Origin: Marasmius tenuissimus
Taxonomy: Eukaryota; Basidiomycota; Agaricomycetes; Agaricales; Marasmiaceae
Length of the DNA stretch: 64,000 bases
Direction: 5' to 3'
NCBI GenBank assembly: GCA_029532415.1
Contig: JAQOTA010000052.1
Coordinates: 496,001-560,000 of the forward strand
The position numbers were made by a program, and so were the translations under genes. Position 1 is the first letter of the stretch; every line of letters starts with the position of its first letter. This document shows positions 52,380 through 63,496 of the stretch, piece after piece. The notes under the pieces are model-generated. The model made no database searches. It was not told where the DNA came from and saw only the letters and a list, made by a program, of their open reading frames with translations.

Positions 52380-54671
52380 ATGCTTCTCCGCGCTCCTCCA
52401 TCAGCGTCGGTCATTTTATTCGACTTTCTAGCACCCAGTCTTTGCAGAATTGCAGGTGCTTCCAGCACATTCTCTACCAGCTCATCGCTCCACACCCGTC
52501 CTCAATCTCGTCCTCACTCTCGGAATCGAATCAACTATGTCAATGCTCCCCGTCGACTCAAATCCGACCAGGATGTCGACCCAAAAGCTTTCGCCCACCT
52601 CAACGAGACCCTCATAGAGAAATATCCTCTGGGTGATCGCAAGGTACCAGAGCCGGAGAAAAAAGCAGATATCTTCAACTCGATTCTGCACAGGCTGCAC
52701 CAATCTCTCCGGGCCAAAGATGCTGAGGGTGTCCTCCGACATTGGCACGAATTTGCGAAGAACGACCTTATCCCATTACTCTCCTCTTACCAACTCAGAC
52801 AAATATCCCAGCTCACCTCTACCGACCTTATACCACCTTCCACCTCAGAACAGACCCGTTTACTGAACGGCGTGGAGGATATTGCCGTCGTGACCGCGGC
52901 ATCCCAATTTCCAGATGCATTGGTCGCAGCTATGGTCTTCCACATCAAGCACAATGACCCGAGCGCTGTGCTACGTCTTTACGACCGCTGCAAAACCTTA
53001 ATGGTCGAGAAAGGCGTCTGGGAGAGCGAGCTGACACAGCAGGAGAATGAAGAAGACGCGTTTTCGGAGGACGTAGCATCGGTCGAGGATAGACCGTTCC
53101 GTGGCATGCGCATCTTCTTTCCAGCTCGTGTCAAAGTGCTCTTAGCAGCTACGACAGCGCATGCCATGCGCGACGACTTTCACGGTGCCCTCAATACGTG
53201 CCTGCAAACCGATATCCGATTCCAATACAACACCAACACGGAATTCCTCGCGTTGCTGGGCCGCGACTTTCCATTGCGAGAAAAGGTCATGACATACATT
53301 CGAAAGCTCGACTTGGCGAAACACCTCTCCTATCCTCCCGCGTTCAATAATCACATCTCAAAACTTGGTGGTGGTGGTCCGGGTGCTAAGCAGTTGCAAA
53401 GAATATACACTCAGGTTGTGGAGGGAATCTCGGGTCCAGAGCCATTCATCGCCGAACATCCCCAAAGCATTACCAGCACCAAGCCGGTATGCATCACTCC
53501 CGAGGGTTTTGCGTCCTTCCTGAAGGCGTTCTACCAATGTGGAAGGAAGGATCTTGCCTCGGAACTATGGGAGACACTTCCCACTCTCGGCCTCAAGCAC
53601 GACGTCACGATGTGGACTGCTCTTATCGACGCTTGCGCGCAGGCGAGGGACTTCGAAGACGCCATTGGGACCTGGGACATGATGGCTTCTAAAGGAGTGC
53701 AACCGACTGCTCTGACTTATAGAGCTATCATCAACGCGTGCTTCAATGGACAGCGTCCTCGTCTCGCGATGGAGCGCTTCCAAACCTTTGAATCTCAGTG
53801 CGGGAAGCAAGGTTTTGCGCCCAACGAGGTTCTGTCGGTATACAATGCTGTCATCCAAGGATTGCTTCACAATTCTCGGGAAGGCGAAGCTCAGACACTT
53901 TTGAAGAGGATGTCGAAACACGGTGTTATACCAGACGTAGCGTCGTATAACACTTTCCTGGGCTTGTACGCTCGTCGAAGCGACCTGCGAGGCATCACGG
54001 ACATTATGGACAGGATGTCGGCTGGTGGTGTGCAGGGAGACGTGTTCACTTACTCAACCATCCTCTCTGCCTTGTTGAAGGCAGGGCGCTCAGACGCGCT
54101 TGATCTAGTGTTGGGAATCATGGAAGGCCAGGGCATTCAACCGAGCACCGAAACTTACACGGCGATAATCGAACACCAGATGAAGCAAGGAAACAGGGAA
54201 AATGTCGAAGGGGCGTTGCATATGTTGAGGAAGATGGAATCGAATCCACAAGTTCACCCGACTGGAGAAACCTACATCACCTTCCTCAGAGGTCTTCATC
54301 GCGGCAACCTATTCACCCCTACGAAAGTCGACCAAATCACCCGGCTTGTTTTGAAAAGGATGGAGCAGCGCGACGTCAAGCTGGAGAGTTGGGGATACAC
54401 TGCGCTGATAGGTATGTGGTTGGATGGTGAGCATCCTTCTGGAGCATTAAGAGCAGTACAAGTGTATGGCGAAATGGCTCGCAGGGTTCCCATCCTATTT
54501 CATACATGGTATGTGCTACTGTCGGGTCTAATTAGGAAGGGGGATTGGAATCAGGCCGAGTACGTGGTGGAGGACATGATAGGAAGAATTGGGGAGCCGC
54601 AGGGCCCGATGAACTATCTGGTAGACCAAGTACGCCGACGCACGCGAGCTAAGAAAATAAGAGGCATATAA
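52380..54671 (+). CDS. Mitochondrial pentatricopeptide-repeat (PPR) protein
   Basis: This single-exon gene encodes 763 residues. The N-terminus MLLRAPPSASVILFDFLAPS has the look of a mitochondrial signal. The second half is a run of 35-residue PPR helices: DVTMWTALIDACAQARDFED (about 53600), AIGTWDMMASKGVQPTALTY, NEVLSVYNAVIQGLLHNSRE (about 53823), LLKRMSKHGVIPDVASYNTF, MDRMSAGGVQGDVFTYSTIL, LVLGIMEGQGIQPSTETYTA (about 54108) and VKLESWGYTALIGMWLDGEH. PPR proteins bind single-stranded RNA, so a role in mitochondrial RNA processing or translation is likely; the target cannot be read from sequence. The in-frame GTG 27 bp upstream is not used, because the ATG at 52380 gives the presequence. Lack of introns sets it apart from its neighbours. 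Confidence 0.88.
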   Translation: MLLRAPPSASVILFDFLAPSLCRIAGASSTFSTSSSLHTRPQSRPHSRNRINYVNAPRRLKSDQDVDPKAFAHLNETLIEKYPLGDRKVPEPEKKADIFNSILHRLHQSLRAKDAEGVLRHWHEFAKNDLIPLLSSYQLRQISQLTSTDLIPPSTSEQTRLLNGVEDIAVVTAASQFPDALVAAMVFHIKHNDPSAVLRLYDRCKTLMVEKGVWESELTQQENEEDAFSEDVASVEDRPFRGMRIFFPARVKVLLAATTAHAMRDDFHGALNTCLQTDIRFQYNTNTEFLALLGRDFPLREKVMTYIRKLDLAKHLSYPPAFNNHISKLGGGGPGAKQLQRIYTQVVEGISGPEPFIAEHPQSITSTKPVCITPEGFASFLKAFYQCGRKDLASELWETLPTLGLKHDVTMWTALIDACAQARDFEDAIGTWDMMASKGVQPTALTYRAIINACFNGQRPRLAMERFQTFESQCGKQGFAPNEVLSVYNAVIQGLLHNSREGEAQTLLKRMSKHGVIPDVASYNTFLGLYARRSDLRGITDIMDRMSAGGVQGDVFTYSTILSALLKAGRSDALDLVLGIMEGQGIQPSTETYTAIIEHQMKQGNRENVEGALHMLRKMESNPQVHPTGETYITFLRGLHRGNLFTPTKVDQITRLVLKRMEQRDVKLESWGYTALIGMWLDGEHPSGALRAVQVYGEMARRVPILFHTWYVLLSGLIRKGDWNQAEYVVEDMIGRIGEPQGPMNYLVDQVRRRTRAKKIRGI

Positions 54672-54781
54672 TGGCATGCCCATAATGTAGCGTACACACA
54701 TACAACGTTTAATATCGCCCTTTCTCGACCTCCGTCACGGTGTAGTATTCAAAGTTTATTTGAGGGATTGTTTGAGAGGAT

Positions 54782-55080
54782 TTACTTCTCAAAAAGAAAG
54801 GCTTTCCCCAGGCCCAGTCGTGCATAACGAGCATAAGCTGGATGAGAAGGTTAAACACTTTGAATAGAGAGTAAAACAAAAGAGAACACCAACCCCAATA
54901 GCTCCATTTCCTTCCAAGCCATTTGCCAACTAGGGGAAGAAATACGACGGAAAAAAGGTGTTGGAGCTGGCGAAGACTCTCTTCCCATTCTTCTTGAGCC
55001 TGGGCCAGTTGATATTCATCGTCTGGGAGGTATGAACCGTCCTCACTGTCGTCGATGTCGGTGACGGATGCTGGCTGCAT
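54782..55080 (-). CDS. MIM2: Mim2-like mitochondrial outer-membrane import protein
   Basis: This small two-exon gene encodes 80 residues. Exon 1 gives MQPASVTDIDDSEDGSYLPD, an acidic stretch, then QAQEEWEESLRQLQHLFSVV and FLPLVGKWLGRKWSYW. A 56-nt intron (54838-54893, gttggt...catccag) joins it in frame to AYARYARLGLGKAFLFEK, and the exon lengths (187 + 56) sum to a multiple of three. The pattern of an acidic N-terminus, an EWEESLxQLQ helix, one short membrane segment with a GR pair and a small basic C-terminus matches Mim2, partner of Mim1 in inserting alpha-helical outer-membrane proteins. Without splicing, the frame runs on to 54709 and hides the conserved end. The identification rests on layout and motifs I recall. 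Confidence 0.65.
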
Positions 55081-55757
55081 GGTGGAAGTTGACAACGATG
55101 AGCTGCCTCGTGCGGACCACGCTAGCCACGCTTTGCCCGACGCCCGTCGGTAAAAGGGCCGGAGGACAAGGTCCGGCCTACCGCTAAGTCGGCCTCTTCC
55201 CAGCCGTTGCTTGGGAAATGTGACCGTAATGAATTTCCTGTGGCATGGTCACCAAAGTAATTTGATAGCAAATTTCTCCGCCCTCTAGACAAGAGTATGA
55301 GCATGTAGGAGGCTGCAGAAGTCCGTATGTGCTATTGTAGGGAGGAGACTCTAGGAGATTGTGCCCAGCCGGTTGGTCACGGTTGCCCCACTCCATTTGA
55401 TAATTCCCCGGGCCGTTCCCACGTGTCAATTCCACCAAGTTACATATTCGTTCATTGACCCTCCACAACTTGTTCTCAACCTCCATCGTGCCAGACACAG
55501 TCCCCATCTTTTATTCTCGGTCTAGTATTGTTCCTTCGAGGCAATCTGGATCTCAACCATAGCGACTGTGCACTTGGAGGTAATGTCTCTCGATCCTTCC
55601 GCGTCTCGTGTCCACAGTTCCTGACAGTCGGTACCCGGGCGATTTCGCCCACTATACATTCACATCCACCCCTCCAGGATTAGTCGATATTCGTTAACCT
55701 AGACCGACCACATCAGCGCGACATACACGATATTCGAGCTGTCTTCGACCTATACCC
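55081..55757. other. Divergent intergenic region, one unassigned open frame
   Basis: This 677-bp stretch lies between MIM2 and the divergent sugar transporter. A minus-strand frame from an ATG at 55507 is open for 107 codons (MGTVSGTMEVENKLWRVNER at the start) to 55184. It has no recognised motif and lies where the MIM2 5' leader should be, so I do not call it. A small inverted repeat GCCGGA / TCCGGC lies near 55160. Confidence 0.35.
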
Positions 55758-58231
55758 ATGGCGAATACTAGAGGCCGCCTGGTGGGCCAGCCATTGCTCT
55801 ATGCAATATCTGTCTTTGCGAGTTTGGGGGTGTTCCTCTTCGGATATGATCAAGGGTGCGTGTGGGAGTCTACTGCACAATCTCAGTCCGTCTCATGCAA
55901 CTCTCTAGTGTGATGAGCGGAATTATAACCGGTCCCCACTTCCGTACCTACTTCAAGAATCCCGATGCCTTCCAGATAGGCACGATGGTAGCCGTCCTCG
56001 AAGTCGGGGCTTTCAGTGAGGCTCTCCTCCACAGCTACTGCGGCGTCCGATGGAGCACAATACTGACAGCTCTCCAAAAACAGTAACCGCGGTAGCTGCT
56101 GGACGAATCGGCGATGTTATTGGCCGTAAGGGCACACTCTTTTGTGGTGCTGTAGTCTTCACAGTTGGCGGTGCTGTTCAGACGTTTACGACTGGATTCG
56201 GAGTCATGATTGTTGGTCGTGTTATCAGCGGTTTTGGAGTCGGCCTCCTTTCGTGAGTCCGCTTTCGCCGCCAGGTTCACTCACACTACGTCACTGACTC
56301 TAAACTGTAATAGGACCATCGTGCCCATCTATCAAAGCGAGATTTCTCCGCCGAATCATGTCAGTTACCCGGATTCGGCAGGCTCTCTAACTCGGTACTC
56401 ATAACCATTTTCCTTCAGAGAGGTGCTTTGGCGTGTGTCGAGTTTACTGGAAACATTATTGGCTATTCGTTCTCAGTGGTACGTCGCAATTGTTTGCAGC
56501 AAAGCTGGTCAGTCGGCTGACATCCGCCCAGTGGTTTGACTACTTCTGTTCCTTCATCGAGAATGACTGGTCCTGGAGACTGCCTCTTTTTATGCAATGC
56601 GTAATTGGTGCAATTCTGGCGGGTGGATCCCTCCTCTTGCCAGAAAGTCCACGGTTGGTAGCCTGGCTTTGGTCTCGGGCGTTTTCGCTAATGTACTTCC
56701 AACCTTGTAGGTGGTTGATAGACACCGATAAAGATGAAGCTGGAAAGAAAATCTTGGTCGATTTACATGGCGGAGACCCCGAGGACCTTGGTGCTATCGC
56801 TGAATTCGAAGAGATCAAAGAAAGTGTCATGAAGGAGGTTAGTCTATCCAATAGTCTATAGGCATGCTCCTCACCGCTTTACAGAGAGGCGAACCTCGCT
56901 CATATGCGGTGATGTGGCAGAAGTACAAACGTCGCGTCCTGCTCGCTATGTCGTCTCAAGCCTTTGCTCAACTCGTGAGTTTCGTTCGTCGCTTCCTGTT
57001 CAACCATGAATACTGACGTCTTTGAAGAATGGGATCAATGGTACGTGATCTCCAATCTCTCCATGCTCCCCAAGTAACCGAAGTTGGACCAGTCATTTCG
57101 TATTACGCTCGTGAGTGTCCCGTCATATAATGCCTGTGGTATGAACTAACGACTATTTCAGCTCGAGTGTTTGAAGGTGATGCGCGACAAATTGGTTTTC
57201 GCGGACGGATGCTAACACCACATAACCAGAGGCCGGTTGGATCGGTCGTGAAGCTATCCTAATGACCGGCATCAACTCCATCATTTACGTCCTCAGCACT
57301 CTGCCCCCGTGCGTTGAAGCCCCAACTTTGTCCGTCTCAAACTAAAACAACACTCCATAGATGGATTCTTGTTGATCATTGGGGACGCCGAGCAATCCTC
57401 CTGTCTGGAGCAGTCATCGTACGTGGAGCTACTTCAATATCTTGGCGCAGTCCTATTGAATCGAATCCTAGATGGCCATCTCTCTGGGTGCCACCGGATG
57501 GTGGATGTATATTGACGTTCCCAGGACTCCAAAGGCCGTCGTTATCTGTGTCATTATCTACAATGCTGCTTTCGGTTACAGTTGGGGACCGATCCCGTGG
57601 TTGTACCCTCCCGAGGTGTGTATCACTCACCACGCATGTAAGCGTTCTATGATGCTAAGCCCTTCCCAGATCATGCCGCTCGCTTTCCGTGCCAAAGGTG
57701 TCTCGCTCTCGACGAGTACAAACTGGGCGTTCAATTTCCTTGTCGGAGAGGCCACGCCCATGCTGCAAGAGCTGATCGAATGGAGGCTGTATCCGATGCA
57801 TGGCTTCTTCTGTGTTTGCAGTTTTATTCTAGGTGAGTCGCCAGTCCATAAAATTGCTATCCGTTTCTGATTGGAATCCGTGACTAGTTTACTTCCGTAA
57901 GTACAGCGCCCCCCGTCGATTTGGCTTGACCTCACATTTCTTCTAGTCTACCCGGAGACCAAAGGAGTTCCGCTCGAAGAGATGGATGCTGTTTTCGGCG
58001 AAGGTACGGCGCCCCCCTGATTCAGTACATTCAGTCGACTTATTTTCCGTAGATGCGCGAGAAGAAGCGGAAGACAACGCGTCTACCATCATAGATGATA
58101 TCAACGAAAGGACTTCGCTCCTTTCTGGCGGCTCGCAGGCTAGTCATCAAGCCATCAACAGCGGGACTCGACGGCGCCGCTCTCAAAAATCTTGGTTTTC
58201 CAGAGTATTCAAAGGCGGAGATGACTCTTAG
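55758..58231 (+). CDS. MFS sugar porter (hexose-transporter family)
   Basis: This is a 12-helix sugar transporter of the SP family at the plasma membrane. Exons give MANTRGRLVGQPLLYAISVF, GVFLFGYDQG (TM1), VMSGIITGPHFRTYFKNPDA, then AAGRIGDVIGRKGTLFCGAV (GRK motif, about 56095), FGVMIVGRVISGFGVGLLS (about 56200), VPIYQSEISPPNHRGALACV (the PESP/RG family signature), WRLPLFMQCVIGAILAGGSL and LLPESPRWLIDTDKDEAGKK (about 56635-56730). FAQLNGINVISYYAPRVFEE (about 56965-57170), HWGRRAILLSGAVI, YSWGPIPWLYPPEIMPLAFR and VYFLYPETKGVPLEEMDAVF (about 57945) follow. It ends with a Ser/Arg-rich cytosolic tail (SRVFKGGDDS). Motifs QxNGxN and PESPR are intact. About 11 introns. The sugar cannot be predicted from this alone. 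Confidence 0.93.
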
Positions 58232-58531
58232 GTGCTGCGGAAGCTGATTGCTGTTCCCTGATGTGCGTGTAGAAGATGTGATTCGACATTTCAAGACCAA
58301 GTGTTGCACACTCGGACCAGCCTCACGATTTACGAGTTTTAATGATAATATATCTCATCCTGTATTTCCCTATAGCCAATCAATCTGATGCGAAACTCCC
58401 TTTCAACGACTTGAGGACATAAGCTGAGCACAGATAACAATACGCCGTCAGTATGTATTGGTGTCGCTAGTTAGTAAGTTTGGCTTTGGACGCGTAGCCT
58501 GGCAAGCCCTTGAAGACGCGAACTTCCGTTA
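58232..58531. other. Short intergenic region, no gene seen
   Basis: This 300-bp stretch between the sugar transporter stop and the MRH4 start holds the 3' flank of one gene and the promoter of the next. It has an A/T-rich patch near 58340-58370, suited to polyadenylation. Nothing else is visible. Confidence 0.4.
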
Positions 58532-60335
58532 ATGCGTTCACGTGATGTCATGAAAACTTTTGCTGCAACGGCCATCTTTGAAGCTCGTGTCTATTCGAAA
58601 TGGCTCAAGTTCAGCAATATACGTCGCATGAGCCGTATGGCTGAAGCGTTGGCTCAAACGCAGACCACCAAGAGACCCAAGAACCAGCTTACTTTCGAAA
58701 CCATTGGCCTCCAGCCGCACCTTGCCAACGCTGTGCGTGCGGCCTTCCCCAAGGTCAAATTCCCCACCCCCACGCAAACTCAACTTGTGACTGCTATTGG
58801 GAACAAGAAGGATGTCATTCTGCAGGACGAGACAGGCTCGGGAAAGTGAGTGGCTACACGTTCTTTTTCATGTCCAGTTGATTGACCCATGTATACTCAC
58901 AGAACCTTTGGACTCGTGCTCGCCTCATTGAACAAGCCCCGGTTGCGGTACAGCGATACGGGCGTTCATTCCATCACTACCCTCTTTCTAGTCCCCCACC
59001 GAGACCTCGCTCTCCAGATCCATCATTGGATTCAGAGGATCACAGAATGTTCCGGCGAAAGCCCGCTGCCTCTCGAAGAGGTGGCGCAAGTACTTTTACG
59101 TGACGGACAGACGCACTTGCGATCCGGAATGGAACTTCTCTCGAAAAGTCCACCCCACATCCTCATTGCGACGCCTAGCAGCCTTCTCGACGTTCTCCAA
59201 GAGCAAGATGATATCATCGACTTTAGTCGTGTCTCCGCCGTGGTCGTTGACGAGGTGGATTATCTCATTGAGACGATTCCCGAAACGACGACGAAATTGG
59301 CGTCGAAGATCCAAAGGAGAATCGGCAAACATCCTGGACCAACGAGGCAGATTCTGGATATGATCTATGGGAAACGTAAAAAGTTCACTTCGAGAAATCG
59401 AGAAGAGTTCGTGGATGAACCGTATCAGACTCCGCAGCTTATCCTCTCGAGCGCTACGATCAGGCGACATCTGAAGGAGTACTTTTTCGGAGAGAGTGGT
59501 ATTCTCAGAAGTGATGTTGCGAAGGTCCGGGGGACGCTTTTACCATTACATGTGAAGGAGATGCTGTTAGCTTCGACTCTCCATGCCAATATCTCCCATC
59601 ACGTTCTTGTTGTTTCTGATAAGAGTATCGAGAATATACCGAGGGCGGTGGAGGGCAGGGAGGAGGCGGACCACGAACCCACCTCTGATGCGAATCCCGA
59701 TGAAGGTCCCACAACGAGCCCGATCAAAACGGAGGCAGAACTGGAACGAGAACTCGGTGAGGACTTTTCTCTTTATTCCGTCGCCCTCGCGAGTTGATAC
59801 TCAATTTGTCCCAGTGTTCTCAATGACTCCTTCGCCGTACAACCAGAATTCATTGGAAGCTGTTGCAGCGGCGTTCGCGCTGTATGTACCTTCCATTGCA
59901 TTGCTGGTCATTCCAGGTGGTGGTTCGATTCATCGCGCAGTATATGACCTGCGCGCTCTTGGTGTCAATGCTCTGAATCTGGATATGCTCAGGGAGGAGA
60001 CAGGCCGGCTCCATCTCTTGAGCAGCGGGGCAGCCACGTCCAGAACCAACCCGACACTGCTGGTTACCTCCGTGGCGGCTATGAGGGGGCTAGACCTACC
60101 CGAACTACAGCACCTTTTTATCCTGGGAACCATGGAGCTTGAAGGGAAGGAGGTAACGAGCAGGACGCTGGATAGTTACATACACATGGCAGGGCGTGTC
60201 GGAAGGTTTGGTAAAAAGGGGATGGTCGTATCCGTCGTTGACGGGGCACGAGATGATCTCCAGGAGGCAAAGATTATGGACAAGATTTTGAAAAGACTAG
60301 GGATAGAGCCGGTGAAGCTGAAACAGTTTCCATAA
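58532..60335 (+). CDS. MRH4: Mrh4-like mitochondrial DEAD-box RNA helicase
   Basis: This is an ATP-dependent RNA helicase of the Mrh4 type, which in yeast acts in assembly of the large mitochondrial ribosomal subunit. The N-terminus MRSRDVMKTFAATAIFEARV is basic, fitting mitochondrial import; a start at the next Met is possible. Motifs are FPTPTQTQLVTAIGNKKDVI (Q motif), LQDETGSGKTFGLVLA (motif I, joined across an intron near 58848-58902), LFLVPHRDLALQIHHW (Ia, about 58985), HILIATPSSLLDVL (Ib), VVVDEVDYLIET (motif II as DEVD, about 59240), LILSSATIRRHLKEYF (motif III, about 59440), TSVAAMRGLDLPELQHLFIL (motif V, about 60065) and YIHMAGRVGRFGKKG (motif VI, about 60178). The second intron is near 59757-59810. 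About 560 residues. Confidence 0.88.
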
Positions 60336-60665
60336 CATTTTGGTAACATATTTCAAAACGTGGTACTGTAACTTCGATCTACTAATTTCTACTGTATATA
60401 ATTCAGAGAGGAGTAATGTATGGAATGGAAGGGTTGTAGAACAGTACTTGAACCTACTTGTACAGAACTCTAACGTGCTCAGACCTGCTGAAACTAGTTC
60501 GGATTCTCGGGAGTTTAACCTTTTTTGTGGGTAGTAGAAATACCGCGGCAACGGTCAAGGATCCCCTTCAAACTCGCACGGTCTCGCCGAGTGCCATCTG
60601 GTGGTCCACATCACAATTTTTGTGCTCACGCCCTCTTTCCTTCCAACCACCACCACCCACCCACA
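60336..60665. other. Intergenic region, no gene seen
   Basis: This 330-bp stretch holds the MRH4 3' flank (A/T-rich, with TATATAATT near 60395) and the promoter and C-rich leader of the next gene (ccaaccaccaccacccaccc just before its ATG). No repeat or RNA gene is visible. Confidence 0.4.
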
Positions 60666-63496
60666 ATGCGACCTTCCCTGGTGCCCATCCTTTTGGGCAT
60701 CCTGTCGCTCTTTTCGTCTTCTATTTCCGCACAGTCCACGAACAGTAGTCAGACCTCCACGTCTAGCCCGAGAGTCTCCACCTCGCTAAGCACGGGTTCG
60801 GCTACTATCACGACTTCAGCAACTCGAGATGGTCGGGTCACTCAGTTCACTACAGCCGTTCCTACAACCTCCACTGTACTTGTAACATTATCCGAATCTT
60901 CGACCGCTGCCTCTTCGGCAACCCCTTCTGCGTCGGAGACGCCAGAACCCATCGTTCTCGATACAAAGCTCGATCCCGGATTTGGAGTTTTAGGCGCAAT
61001 TCTCATCCTCACAGGCCTTCCGAGTGCATTCTGGGGTCATAAGAACAGATGGTGCGTGGCAACGTTGAGGTTCCTCGCTGTTTCGTGTTTCTGAAATCTA
61101 TATCGCGACATAGGACGTCATTCTTCCTGATAGGATTCTACACACTATCATTGACGTGTTTTGTCCTGATTCTCAAGTTTGGCGTGCTTCCCGCCGTAAA
61201 TCCCCCGAGCAAGACTGTGCGGGGTATGTTTGTGTTGGCTTCGTGTGTCGCGGGTATCGCAGGGGGTGGAATCTCAATCTTCTTTTGGAAGGCTGCTCGC
61301 TATGGGATTGGAGCTTGGGGAGGTGTGTTTTGGTCAGCTGTCTCATAGGTCTATGCTGATGTCTTTTAGGCTTCGCGTTTGGGCTTTGGGTGCAATGCTT
61401 CCGCGACGGTGGTCTCATCAGACCCATAGGCTTCAGATGGATTTTGTACATAGGTCGGCATTTACCCTCGCTTAGTATCGCCAAGGATACTGAAGGATTG
61501 CGTTACCTGCTCTAGGTTGTGCTGTCGTTGGCTTCACTCTGTGTACCATTCCCAAGGTATGGATACGTCTCCACCTCGTGTTTCTCGTTCATTCAATGAC
61601 TTGCATCAGATCCATTACCATGTGCTGTTGACCTCAACGGCATTCGTCGGCGCTTCTGCTTTGATGCTGGGGATTGACTGCTTCACGACTGCAGGGTTGA
61701 AAGAGGTGAAGATAACAGCACTCATATGACGTGGTTCGTAACTGATACTGACTAAATCACCTCAGTTCTACGTGTGGAATATCGGGTTCAATCAGCTCTT
61801 CACCAAGTACACAAGCAATGGCATACAGTTCCCGGTCACGCAGACGATGCAGATTGAGTTGGGTTTGATGGGTGCCTTAGCTCTCATGGGTATTGCGGTC
61901 CAATTGCGGGTTCTCAGGGTTCTCCAATACAAACTTCGGGAGATCGCAGCGGAGCAAAAGGTTCGAGACGAAGAAGCTGAGACTCAAGCTTCTTCGCGAC
62001 TCGCTCTTCTCGAGCGAGAGCGGGCCGAGTGGGAGAAGGATCACTCCATGAACTCCATGAGCAAGCAGTATAGCAACATGTCCGGCATGCCTCTCATGAA
62101 GGATCACGACGGTTCCGCGTCACCAGCTACACCCGAACATCGATCCGATGTAACCCACGTCGGAGATTCTCGCCCACGAAACCATTCCAATGTTTCCGAG
62201 TTCATGGCTGCGCCGACCCCTGAAGGAGAGATAAAGCGGGCTGTGAGGAATCAAGTACCAGGAGCTTTGCCAGCACTCGATCTAGGCTTTGGGCTCAAGG
62301 ACGACGTGCCAGATGGCCTCATGGCCTCAGATAATGGAGAACAGAACAGAGCTCTGTCTGCCGCGGAATTGGAGAACATAAAGCGCAAGGATGAGCTAGT
62401 AGCCGAAATCAACAGCATCCGCCGGTCTATCGAGGCTCTCAAAAGCGGCTCTCCTGAACCTGCTTCGACACTTGGATCTCGTCGACCTTCCTTGACCTCG
62501 CGCCGAACTCTTAGCATGGATGCCAACAATGCTCTCTTACCAGGTCCTTCTCACATGCGCCCTCCTCGAGAGCAAGATCCTCGTGCTCGTACTCATTCCA
62601 TGGAACTTCTCGGCAACGCGCAGGACGGCGAGTCGATAAGCCGACCATCAAGTGCTCCCCTACGAGACCTCGACTGGGACGCCTACGTCCAAGATAGGAA
62701 GCTCCTTCAGCCACCAGCCGGCATCTCACCTCCTATTCCCACCACTCCCGTAAACCGTTCGACATCGTCTCGCATTCAGATGCCCGCAGCCGTCACGGAC
62801 GCGATGAACCAACGAAGACGTCGCGAGAGTAGTCTTGGATTTGGAGATGATCCTTCTGAAGACGTCCCTCTTTCTGACATGGTTCGCCCGAAACGGAGAA
62901 GTTCGACCGGAGGTAACATTCCCGTTACCATTTTGCCACCCAAGAAGAACATAGCCGCTCCGACTCCTCAGAGACCACCCACTCGTACGAAGACGTTTGA
63001 GGAGCTCAACGAACGTCACCGGGAGAAGATGCGAGATCTTCAGAGTCCTCTAACCAATGCTGAGAAGGAGATCGCGGAGCTTGAGGCGGCCAAAAAGCGA
63101 TGGGAGAGGTCGAGACAGCTCGAGAAGGAGGCAGTGACAAAGAGGCAGGCTGAAAAGGCGGCGCAGCTGGAGAAGCGAAAACGAGGCGAGGATGAAATCG
63201 ATAGGTCGGGCCGAAACAAGGCGGCAACTGGCAACAGCAGCAAGCGGCACTCTCGATCTCTGAGTGCGGACCGACTCGCTGCTCTGGGAGGTTCGACCAA
63301 TAACAGCAAGAGGTTGTCGACTATGAAGGTTGAAGATTGGCAACGGTACCAACAGGACGCTGAGCCCGCACGGGCTCCTCAAGGAAGTGGCTCGGGTTCC
63401 AAGCGAGACTCGCGGGCCTGGCACTCGGAGAGCGTACCCTTCCCTGGTGGTCGTGGCGGTCACTCTCGCCACAAGAGCAGGGATCCCCCCAGCTAA
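60666..63496 (+). CDS. TMEM198/TM7S3-like membrane protein with long coiled-coil tail
   Basis: The protein starts with a signal peptide (MRPSLVPILLGILSLFSSSI, SAQS), followed by a Ser/Thr-rich outer segment of about 85 residues likely to be O-glycosylated. Next comes a seven-helix domain of the TM7S3/TM198 type (DUF4203): FGVLGAILILTGLPSAFWGH (about 60985), GFYTLSLTCFVLILKFGVLP, LASCVAGIAGGGISIFFWKA (about 61238), LLTSTAFVGASALMLGIDCF (about 61628) and LGLMGALALMGIAVQLRVLR (about 61863). The last 490 residues are cytosolic and disordered, with Ser-phosphorylation-like sites (RRPSLTSRRTLSMD), a coiled coil near the end (EKEIAELEAAKKRWERSRQL) and a basic tail. Family function in fungi is unknown. 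Introns lie between 61050 and 61765; the last exon of 1.7 kb is intact. Confidence 0.82.

Noticed and set aside
54709..54781. C-terminal part of an unspliced MIM2 reading
   Set aside because: Splicing at 54838-54893 gives a conserved end with a stop at 54782 and exon lengths that keep frame, so the longer reading is an artefact.
55184..55507. 107-codon minus-strand open frame as a gene
   Set aside because: No motif, no neighbour logic, and it lies where the MIM2 leader and the sugar transporter promoter should be.
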